A DNA stretch of 5,258 nt from DATCVR01 sp036566745 (lineage in GTDB: Bacteria; Actinomycetota; Actinomycetes; Jiangellales; Jiangellaceae). The stretch is from positions 1 through 5,258 of the forward strand of contig DATCVR010000315.1 in the NCBI GenBank assembly GCA_036566745.1. The letters run 5' to 3'. Below, piece after piece: positions 1 to 5,038 of the stretch. The first letter of the stretch is position 1. Each line of letters begins with the position of its first letter. The notes beneath the pieces are model-generated. The model saw only the letters and a list, made by a program, of their open reading frames with translations. It was not told the origin of the DNA and did no database searches. A program made the position numbers and the translations under genes.

Positions 1-93
1 CTGGATGGCGAATACCCATCCACCCATTCTGTGTTCGCGAAAGCGCACGACGATGTGCATTGGTTGGTTCCGAAAGTTGGCACTAATAGTTGA

Positions 94-255
94 ACTCACA
101 CCAGTTGCGGAGCAGTTACGCATGCGCATGTCGCCTGTAACGAAGAAAAGGGCTGAGTGAAGTGCTCTTAACGCCGGTGTTCAGGGAATTGGGGTGGCTG
201 CAACACCCCCGTAACGCCCGGTTGTCGTTCAGTATTTTCCACCGTGGGTGTGAGT
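94..255. repeat. Widely spaced 9-base inverted repeat
   Basis: ACTCACACC at 94-102 is exactly complementary to GGTGTGAGT at 247-255, with 144 bases between the arms. Match length and identity are seen directly. A 9-base match of this kind is only mildly unexpected in a stretch this long. It could be a pair of regulator half-sites or chance. No target duplication or transposase accompanies it. Confidence 0.3.
191..209 (-). terminator. Hairpin, weak terminator candidate
   Basis: GGGGTG (191-196) pairs exactly with CACCCC (204-209) across a 7-base loop. It lies about 150 bases past the stop codon of the last operon gene, so it could end that transcript. No T-rich run follows on either strand, so it does not meet the classic intrinsic-terminator pattern, although actinobacterial terminators often lack a good U tract. 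The strand is assigned only because the operon is on the minus strand. Confidence 0.2.
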
Positions 256-267
256 GGATTATGACGT

Positions 268-273
268 TATAAT
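268..273 (+). promoter_or_regulatory. Possible -10 element (TATAAT), plus strand
   Basis: A perfect TATAAT lies in the low-GC stretch. No TTGACA-like -35 is visible 16-18 bases upstream, where the sequence is GT-rich. If used, transcription would start near 280-282, at the first arm of the inverted-repeat structure at 282-345, and run antisense into the 3' end of the short-chain dehydrogenase gene. The motif is seen; promoter activity is inferred. Confidence 0.25.
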
Positions 274-281
274 GCCCATAC

Positions 282-345
282 GGGCTGGGGTATCGACTTA
301 TCGAAGGAACAATTTTTGCCAATGCGCCTTCCGCATCCCCAGCCC
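282..345 (-). repeat. Nested inverted repeats, possible structured RNA in the operon 3' flank
   Basis: The outer arms GGGCTGGGG (282-290) and CCCCAGCCC (337-345) are perfect 9-base complements. Directly inside the right arm sits a 5-bp hairpin (322-326 with 332-336) with a 5-base loop at 327-331. Read on the minus strand that loop is GAAGG, which is complementary to CCTTC at 307-303 in the rest of the enclosed segment, so a pseudoknot is possible. The same pairings can form on either strand. The element begins 13 bases past the stop of the last operon gene. It has no T run typical of a terminator, and I do not recognise it as a known riboswitch or ribozyme. The first arm can also pair locally with GCCC at 274-277, giving a competing short hairpin. 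Confidence 0.35.
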
Positions 346-358
346 CTGACGAACCGGA

Positions 359-1153
359 TCAGCGGCCGAGCCACCCGCCGTCGACGGTCAGGGTGGTGCC
401 GGTGACGTACGCCGAGGCTCGTGAGGCGAGGAAGACGGCAGCTCCGGCGATGTCGGCGGGTTCGCCCCAGCGCTCGGCGGGGATGCGCGCGGACATGGTG
501 GCGTACCGCTCGGGGTCGGCGCGATGTGCCTGGGTGAACTGGGTCCGCATGTATCCGGGCGCGATGGCGTTGACGGTGATGCCGGTGGACGTCCACTCGT
601 TGGCCAAGGCCTTGGTGAGCCCCAGGAGGCCGTGCTTGGCCGCGGCGTAGCTGGCCACCTCGATCCCGCCCTGAAAGCTGTTGATGGAGCCGAGGTTGAT
701 CACATTGCCGGGGCGGTTCTCGGCCATCAGACGGCGTGCGAACGCTTGGCTGAGCAGGAACGGAACCGTCAGATCCAGGTCGATCACTCGTCGCCAGTCC
801 GGCTCGCTGGTCTCGACCGCCGGCCCGCGGTCAACGATGCCGGCGTTGTTGACCAAGACGGACAGATCGCCGTCGCCCCGCGCCCAAGCGATGAGCTCTT
901 CCGCCTGTGAGCTGGTCAGGGACACGAGGTCGACCTGGCGGTAGCGCAGGGTGGCGCGGCGAGCCTCGAGCTCGGTTCGGAGGGCGGTCGCCTCGGGCGA
1001 GCTCTCGGGCAGGCGATCGAGCACGACGAGGTCGGCCCCGGCCTCGGCGAGGGCGACGCTGATCGCCCTGCCGAGCCCCTGCGCGCCACCCGTCACCAGG
1101 GCGGACCTGCCGTCGAGCCGGAGCTGGTCCATCACGGACGGTGACGCGCTCAT
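359..1153 (-). CDS. KduD-like short-chain dehydrogenase/reductase
   Basis: A cytoplasmic NAD(P)-dependent oxidoreductase of the classical SDR family, 264 residues, a normal length. Visible motifs are the cofactor glycine motif TGGAQGLG (21-28), NNAG (102-105), the catalytic Ser156 and the YxxxK pair Tyr169/Lys173. Asp46 at the end of the second beta strand favours NAD over NADP. The C-terminal half (SFQGG at 159-163, ANEW at 184-187, NAIAPGYM at 195-202, RIPAERWG at 223-230, and the VDGGWL ending) closely matches what I know of E. coli KduD, which interconverts 2-dehydro-3-deoxygluconate and its 2,5-diketo form. The related gluconate 5-dehydrogenase IdnO is an alternative. Oddly, Asp127 stands where most family members have the catalytic Asn. 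The ATG shares one base with the transporter's stop codon (TGATG), and AGAAGG at 1161-1166 gives a ribosome site 7 bases upstream, so translation is probably coupled. The family is certain; the substrate is not. Confidence 0.94.
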   Translation of the reverse strand: MSASPSVMDQLRLDGRSALVTGGAQGLGRAISVALAEAGADLVVLDRLPESSPEATALRTELEARRATLRYRQVDLVSLTSSQAEELIAWARGDGDLSVLVNNAGIVDRGPAVETSEPDWRRVIDLDLTVPFLLSQAFARRLMAENRPGNVINLGSINSFQGGIEVASYAAAKHGLLGLTKALANEWTSTGITVNAIAPGYMRTQFTQAHRADPERYATMSARIPAERWGEPADIAGAAVFLASRASAYVTGTTLTVDGGWLGR

Positions 1154-2511
1154 CAGGCGGCCTTCTGGTCCTGGTGGAGCGAGGAGCCCGAGGTCTCTCG
1201 GGCGAACCACGCACAGGTGAAGGTGAGGACCGCTGCTGCGATGACGTACGCGCCGAGGGCGGTGGTGTTGCGTTCGTCGACGGTGCCGAGCAGGGCGACC
1301 GAGATGAGGGGCGCCATGCCGCCGGCGAAGACGGAGGCGATCTGGGACGCCATGGAGACACCGCTGTAGCGGACCTCGGTGCTGAACAGCTCCGAGTAGA
1401 ACGCCGCCTGGGGTGCGTACATGAGCTGGGTGAACATCAGGCCGACGACGATGGCGAGGGTGATCACGACCTGGTTCTCCGTGTCCACCAGGGGGAAGAA
1501 GATCAGGCCGCCCCAGATCCCGGTGCCCGCGGCGCCGATCAGATAGAGCAGGCGTCGGCCGACCCGGTCCGAGAGCGCGCCGATGAGCGGGGTCAGCAGG
1601 AACTGCACCGTCGAGCCGAGGAAGACCCCGGTCAGCGCCAGCGACCGCGGCGCGTCCAGGTAGTTGACCAGGTAGGTCAGGACGACCACCGAGAACACGT
1701 AGTAGCCGATGTTCTCCGCGAACCGCATGCCCATGGCGAGGAGCAGCTCCTTGGGGTGCTGCTTGATGACCTGCAGGGCCGGGATCTTGGGATGTGTCTG
1801 CTTGTCCTGTTGCAGCTCGGTGAAGACCGGGGACTCCGAGATGTTCAGCCGAACCCACAGGCCGATGAACACGAGCGCGGCGCTGAGGAGGAACGGGATG
1901 CGCCAGCCCCACTGGGTGAACTGCTGGTCGTTCAGGACCACGGCCATGAGCCAGAGCACCGCCGCGGCAGTCAGGTTGCCCAGCGGTACGCCCGCCTGCG
2001 GCCAGGACGCCCAGAAGCCGCGGCGTCGCGGATCGCTGTGCTCGGCGGCCATCAGCACCGCTCCGCCCCATTCACCGCCGACGGCGAACCCCTGCAGCAG
2101 CCTGCAGGCGATCAGCAGGATGGGCGCGGCGATGCCGATGGTGGCGTAGCCGGGGATGAGTCCGATGGCGACGGTTGCCGCGCCCATGAGGAGAAGGCTC
2201 GTCACGAGCATCTTCTTGCGCCCGATGCGATCGCCGAAGTGGCCGTAGACGAGTCCGCCCACGGGGCGGGCGACGAAGCCCACGGCGTACGTGCCGAAGG
2301 CGAGGAGTACGCCGGTGGCCGGGTCGTTCTCGGGGAAGAAGAGGGGCCCGAAGACGAGGGCGGCGGCAGATCCGTAGAGGAAGAAGTCGTACCACTCGAC
2401 AGTGGTGCCGATCAGGCTCGCGAAGACAACGCGTCCGATCGAGCGCTGGGCCGGCGGCTGGTGGCCTTGTTCCTCCCCGGGCGGGATGGCATGGGGGCGT
2501 GCGTCAGTCAT
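1153..2511 (-). CDS. MFS transporter, metabolite:H+ symporter (MHS) family
   Basis: An inner-membrane proton symporter of 452 residues, about the length expected for twelve-helix MHS proteins (relatives include KgtP, ShiA, ProP and citrate or aromatic-acid carriers). After a hydrophilic N-terminus of about 25 residues comes the family hallmark GTTVEWYDFFLYG (35-47). The first MFS loop motif is GHFGDRIGRKK (90-100), RLLQGFAVGGEWGG (137-150) is typical of the MHS group, and the second-half counterpart GALSDRVGRR is at 311-320. Hydrophobic segments alternate throughout. Substrates in this family are mostly small carboxylates or zwitterions. The start chosen is the ATG at 2511, 23 bases beyond the dehydrogenase stop with GAAAG at 2520-2524 upstream. 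The frame stays open to 2634, but that would overlap the previous gene and add an atypical leader. It is the operon's likely importer; the substrate cannot be read from sequence. Confidence 0.95.
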   Translation of the reverse strand: MTDARPHAIPPGEEQGHQPPAQRSIGRVVFASLIGTTVEWYDFFLYGSAAALVFGPLFFPENDPATGVLLAFGTYAVGFVARPVGGLVYGHFGDRIGRKKMLVTSLLLMGAATVAIGLIPGYATIGIAAPILLIACRLLQGFAVGGEWGGAVLMAAEHSDPRRRGFWASWPQAGVPLGNLTAAAVLWLMAVVLNDQQFTQWGWRIPFLLSAALVFIGLWVRLNISESPVFTELQQDKQTHPKIPALQVIKQHPKELLLAMGMRFAENIGYYVFSVVVLTYLVNYLDAPRSLALTGVFLGSTVQFLLTPLIGALSDRVGRRLLYLIGAAGTGIWGGLIFFPLVDTENQVVITLAIVVGLMFTQLMYAPQAAFYSELFSTEVRYSGVSMASQIASVFAGGMAPLISVALLGTVDERNTTALGAYVIAAAVLTFTCAWFARETSGSSLHQDQKAA

Positions 2512-2534
2512 GATGATGGCTTTCGGTCGTAGGT

Positions 2535-3536
2535 TCAGGGGAGCAGGACGGCCTTGTTGACATCGCCCTGGCTGATGCGTTCGAGCGCCGAGGTGGCCTC
2601 GGCCAGCGGAAAGACGCTGACGAACCGCTCCCACCGCTCGGGGTCGCGTCCGATGTGGGCCGCCGCGGCTTCGTAGTCCTTACGAGTTGCGCCGTAGCTG
2701 CCGCGGACGCTCAGCTCCCTGCGGGTGATCAGGTTGATGTCGACGGTCGGGATCCGGGCGAACAGGGCCGGGACCACGATGGTTCCGCCCACCGCAGTGC
2801 GCGACACCGCCGTGGCCAGCGCCGCGCCGGCCCCGGAGGCCTCGAGCCACAGCGGTGGGTCCACTGGCAGGTCCTCGCCCTCGCAGGTGCGAAGTCCCAG
2901 GTCAGCGGCGAGCTCGAGGCGTACGGCACGGTCCTGTGCTGTTCCGACCACCGTCACCCGGTGACCCTGGTCGTGAAGGAGGGTGGCGGCCATCAGCCCG
3001 ATCGGGCCGGGACCGGTCACCACGACCTCCACCGGGCCCGACTCGACCTGCGTGGTCAGACGTGCCACGGCGTGGACGGCGATCGCCAGCGGCTCCGTCA
3101 GAGCCAGCGCCGTGGCCGGCAGCTGCGGGTCCACGGCGACCAGTCGATCTGCATCCACGGTGAAGGCCTCGGCGGCCGCGCCGTCGAAAGAGAGACCGAG
3201 CACCGTACGGTGCGGACAGATCTGGCGCTGACCACCATCGCAGACGGGGCAGGTGCCACAGCCGTCGATGGAGATCGGCACCACCCGGCGGCCCCGCCAG
3301 GCGGCGTCGACATCGTCAGCGGTGTCCTCGACGATGCCGACCGCCTCGTGGCCGAGAGTCACCGGCGGGGCGACCCACTCGTAGCCGGGATCCTGGCGCC
3401 ATGCGTGGACGTCGCTGCCGCACAGTCCCACCGCTTCGGTTCGTACCAGCACCTGACCAGGGCCCGGGGCAGGTCGGCGCCTGCGGGTGACAGTGACGTC
3501 GAGCGAGGTGTGGCTGTGTTTGACGAGCGCGTGCAT
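2535..3536 (-). CDS. Zinc-dependent medium-chain alcohol/polyol dehydrogenase
   Basis: A cytoplasmic zinc enzyme of the MDR superfamily (sorbitol, threonine, idonate and butanediol dehydrogenase type), 333 residues, near the usual 340. It oxidises an alcohol to a ketone or aldehyde with NAD(P). Expected catalytic-zinc ligands are visible: Cys39 in GLCGSDVH, His63-Glu64 in the GHE motif, and Glu148 in EPLA. The structural zinc site is complete (Cys93, Cys96, Cys99, Cys107). The Rossmann motif GPGPIG is at 175-180. The end of the second Rossmann strand has Gly198-Thr199 rather than an acidic residue, which weakens the case for strict NAD use. The ATG at 3536 has GAAAGG six bases upstream (3543-3548) and starts 17 bases after the cupin stop. 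Pairing with a KduD/IdnO-like SDR and a transporter recalls idonate catabolism, but the exact substrate is open. Confidence 0.93.
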   Translation of the reverse strand: MHALVKHSHTSLDVTVTRRRRPAPGPGQVLVRTEAVGLCGSDVHAWRQDPGYEWVAPPVTLGHEAVGIVEDTADDVDAAWRGRRVVPISIDGCGTCPVCDGGQRQICPHRTVLGLSFDGAAAEAFTVDADRLVAVDPQLPATALALTEPLAIAVHAVARLTTQVESGPVEVVVTGPGPIGLMAATLLHDQGHRVTVVGTAQDRAVRLELAADLGLRTCEGEDLPVDPPLWLEASGAGAALATAVSRTAVGGTIVVPALFARIPTVDINLITRRELSVRGSYGATRKDYEAAAAHIGRDPERWERFVSVFPLAEATSALERISQGDVNKAVLLP

Positions 3537-3553
3537 GGCCGGCCTTTCGGGCG

Positions 3554-4090
3554 TCAGCGAACGAGGGAGTTGAGGTAGTCGAGCCCGATCCCGTTCGACT
3601 CGTAGTGCTGGCGCGCGTTCTCGAGCTTGGTGAAGACGTCCTCCACGCCGTTGGGGGTGCCGTCCTGGTCGACGTAGATGTAGGCGCCGGACACGTGGAA
3701 CAGGGTGACCATCTCCTCGACGTCGTCAGGAACCTCGAGGGTGTGGATGTCGCCCGGAGGCTCGAAGCTGTAGCCGCCCTCCTCGGCCCACCAGTCGTGC
3801 TCGAGGTAGTGCCAGCGGCCCTTCAGAGTGAGGGCGTGAACCGGGCCGGCGTGGCGATGGCGCGACAGGATGCCGCTCTTGCGCACCCGCAGGATGTTGA
3901 CGAAGTAGCCCTGGCTCACCGACAGCAGGAGCGGCCGGAAGGAGACGCTCTCCGACTGGGGCACCCAGAGGCGCTCGTCGCAGTCGAGGTTCAGTGCTCC
4001 CAGGAGCACCAGGTCGTCGGTCTTCCCGAACGGCTGCTCGCCCTGATAGGCCAGCGACTCGCTCGCGCCGGTGGCGGTTGCGGTGGTCAT
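3554..4090 (-). CDS. Cupin, 2,4'-dihydroxyacetophenone dioxygenase-like
   Basis: A small single-domain cupin of 178 residues and first gene of the operon. It resembles 2,4'-dihydroxyacetophenone dioxygenase, a non-haem iron enzyme that uses O2 to cleave the bond between the ketone and the hydroxymethyl carbon. The family-like core includes WVPQSE (42-47), SQGYFVN (59-65) and VRKSGILSRHRH (69-80). LKGRWHYLEHDW (89-100) follows, then FEPPGDIHTL (109-118). Likely metal ligands are His78, His80 and His116, with a glutamate in the 95-104 stretch as the usual fourth cupin ligand. The C-terminus with EDVFTK (150-155) also fits the family. It has no signal peptide or membrane segment. AAGGAG at 4101-4106 lies 10 bases before the ATG and supports the start. 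Family members of unknown substrate are common, so it may act on another alpha-hydroxyketone or diketone, or be an isomerase-type cupin. Confidence 0.82.
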   Translation of the reverse strand: MTTATATGASESLAYQGEQPFGKTDDLVLLGALNLDCDERLWVPQSESVSFRPLLLSVSQGYFVNILRVRKSGILSRHRHAGPVHALTLKGRWHYLEHDWWAEEGGYSFEPPGDIHTLEVPDDVEEMVTLFHVSGAYIYVDQDGTPNGVEDVFTKLENARQHYESNGIGLDYLNSLVR

Positions 4091-4100
4091 GTCCGTAGAT

Positions 4101-4106
4101 CTCCTT
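4101..4106 (-). promoter_or_regulatory. Ribosome binding site of the cupin gene
   Basis: The minus strand reads AAGGAG here, 10 bases before the ATG at 4090. It is the strongest Shine-Dalgarno match in the operon, consistent with this gene being the operon's entry point. Confidence 0.65.
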
Positions 4107-4121
4107 GCAGTCGGTGTTCGT

Positions 4122-4147
4122 AGTGACGGTCATCACTCGGAAGTGAC
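4122..4147. promoter_or_regulatory. AGTGAC repeat cluster upstream of the operon
   Basis: AGTGAC occurs at 4122-4127 and again at 4142-4147, exactly 20 bases apart (about two helical turns). Between them TCACT (4133-4137) is inverted relative to both, making AGTGA-N6-TCACT. An odd palindrome TGACGGTCA also lies at 4124-4132. The cluster sits 32-57 bases before the cupin start, where a regulator could contact the operon promoter. No clear -10 or -35 was recognised for the operon itself. Confidence 0.4.
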
Positions 4148-4193
4148 ACCGGGAGTTTTGGCCCTGATCGCCGTCATTTCGGACGATCGGCCG

Positions 4194-4220
4194 GAAAGTT
4201 CCCGGAGAGTGGTAACTTTC
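4194..4220. promoter_or_regulatory. Inverted repeat, likely IclR-family operator
   Basis: GAAAGTTCCC (4194-4203) and GGTAACTTTC (4211-4220) are inverted copies matching at 9 of 10 positions, with a 7-base spacer. The left arm is also part of a palindrome GGAAAGTTCC (4193-4202), which resembles the GGAAA/TTTCC character of IclR-type operators. It lies 25 bases before the regulator's ATG and about 100 bases before the cupin ATG. The right arm contains TAACTT (4213-4218), a possible plus-strand -10, so binding would be expected to repress the regulator's own gene. Confidence 0.5.
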
Positions 4221-4235
4221 TGTCCGGATCGTGGG

Positions 4236-4241
4236 AAGGAG
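4236..4241 (+). promoter_or_regulatory. Ribosome binding site deciding the regulator's start
   Basis: AAGGAG lies 4 bases before the ATG at 4246, within a purine-rich run. An in-frame GTG at 4231 lies upstream of this motif and would place the ribosome site inside the coding region, so the ATG at 4246 is preferred. Confidence 0.6.
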
Positions 4242-4245
4242 AGGG

Positions 4246-5031
4246 ATGCCCGAGGACCAGGTCGCCGTGCTGACCAAGGCAGGTCAGCTGCTCGAAGTGA
4301 TGGCGTTCCGTGGAGCGCAGACGGTTGTCCAGCTCTCCGAGGCCACCGGCACGCCGCGCTCGACCATCTATCGGCTCCTGAGCACGCTGCGCGAGATGGG
4401 CTGGATCGAAGAGCCACAGAAGCGCGGTCACTACGCGCTCGGTCTCGGGTTGCTGCACCTCGGCCGTGCGGCCATGGACCAGGAGGTCAACCGACGGATC
4501 GCGATGCCGGTCCTGCGTGCGCTGCGCGACGAGACGCAGATGACCGTCTACCTCAACGTCCTACGCGGCCTCCGGTCCGTCTGCGTCGAACGGCTCGACG
4601 GTCGAACCCTCCAGGGACACGGCCTGCGCATCGGCGGATCTCTTCCGTTGCACGCCGGTGCCGGGCCACGCGTTCTGCTCGCCTTCAGCGGGTCAGCGGT
4701 CTACGACCGCTGGCGGCAGGCGGTCCTCGATCGCGGGCAGGCGGTCGCGCTGACCACGAAGACCCCGACCACGGCAAGAGAGATCGACACGCTCGTCTCA
4801 CGCATTCGATCCACCGGTGTGTCCATCAGCTCCGAGGACAACACCTACGGGGTGGCCGCCATCGGTGCGCCCGTCTTCGCCGGCACCGACCGGTGCGTCG
4901 CTGCCGTGTCGATCAGCGGCACCCCCGCCCACTTCGTCGACGAGCAGCGACGATCAGAGCTCACCTCGGCGGTACGCAGGGCCGCCGCGAGGATCTCGGA
5001 CCTGCATGCCCAGCCGCTCCCGGTGGACTGA
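4246..5031 (+). CDS. IclR-family transcriptional regulator
   Basis: A cytoplasmic DNA-binding regulator of 261 residues, the usual IclR length. The N-terminal winged helix-turn-helix covers about residues 8-60, with the recognition region SEATGTPRSTIYRLLSTL at 31-48 and the wing ending in the YALGLGLLHLG segment (64-74). The C-terminal effector domain follows, including GGSLPLHAGAGPRVLLAF (130-147) and a GVAAIGAPVF segment (202-211) typical of the ligand pocket. Family members are repressors or activators of catabolic operons and bind small acids or aromatic compounds. It is divergent from the cupin-led operon across 155 bases that contain paired repeats, so it most likely controls that operon and itself. 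The codon after the upstream GTG at 4231 is in frame, but the AAGGAG placement favours the ATG used here. Whether it activates or represses cannot be told. Confidence 0.95.
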   Translation: MPEDQVAVLTKAGQLLEVMAFRGAQTVVQLSEATGTPRSTIYRLLSTLREMGWIEEPQKRGHYALGLGLLHLGRAAMDQEVNRRIAMPVLRALRDETQMTVYLNVLRGLRSVCVERLDGRTLQGHGLRIGGSLPLHAGAGPRVLLAFSGSAVYDRWRQAVLDRGQAVALTTKTPTTAREIDTLVSRIRSTGVSISSEDNTYGVAAIGAPVFAGTDRCVAAVSISGTPAHFVDEQRRSELTSAVRRAAARISDLHAQPLPVD

Positions 5032-5038
5032 GTAGTCG

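Larger units (their letters stand above)
1..358. other. Gene-poor, lower-GC region left of the operon
   Basis: No convincing gene is visible here. By hand count the stretch is about 53% G+C, clearly lower than the flanking genes. Open frames exist on both strands but lack the strong third-position G/C bias of the genes to the right. The region contains a 9-base inverted repeat pair (94-102 with 247-255), a hairpin at 191-209, an imperfect direct repeat (169-184 and 212-232), a consensus-like TATAAT at 268-273, and a nested inverted-repeat structure at 282-345. It is probably the 3' flank of the operon plus the control region of whatever lies to the left. A decayed or foreign insertion is another possibility, but no transposase trace was seen. 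Confidence 0.6.

Noticed and set aside
116..322. Minus-strand open frame of 68 codons between the SDR gene and the left edge
   Set aside because: It starts with TTG, lacks the strong third-position G/C bias of the real genes, shows no recognisable domain, and overlaps the inverted-repeat structure. A GGAAGG lies 4 bases before the TTG, so it is not fully excluded.
1..358. tRNA, transposase remnant or CRISPR repeats in the left region
   Set aside because: No T-loop motif with acceptor pairing, no regularly spaced repeats and no recognisable transposase residues were found on either strand.
359..2071. Apparent 570-residue protein ending in the SDR, with a long N-terminal extension
   Set aside because: The extension is the transporter gene read out of frame. 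SDR homology begins just after the ATG at 1153, which has its own ribosome site and a TGATG overlap.
1141..2532. Long plus-strand open frame (over 460 codons) opposite the transporter gene
   Set aside because: It is a mirror frame produced by the GC-rich codon pattern of the MHS transporter. Its translation is low-complexity, rich in Asp, Glu, Gln, Gly and Arg, with no domain. The opposite strand has unmistakable MFS motifs.
2512..2634. Longer N-terminus for the transporter starting at 2634
   Set aside because: It would overlap the dehydrogenase gene by 100 bases and add a leader not typical of MHS proteins. The ATG at 2511 has a GAAAG site and normal spacing.
4231..4245. GTG start for the IclR regulator
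   Set aside because: The AAGGAG at 4236-4241 would then lie inside the gene. The ATG at 4246 is correctly placed after it.
3726..4277. Minus-strand frame of 183 codons overlapping the cupin and the divergent region
   Set aside because: It is out of frame with the cupin and has a Pro/Arg-rich translation. It would also cross the operator region and the start of the regulator.
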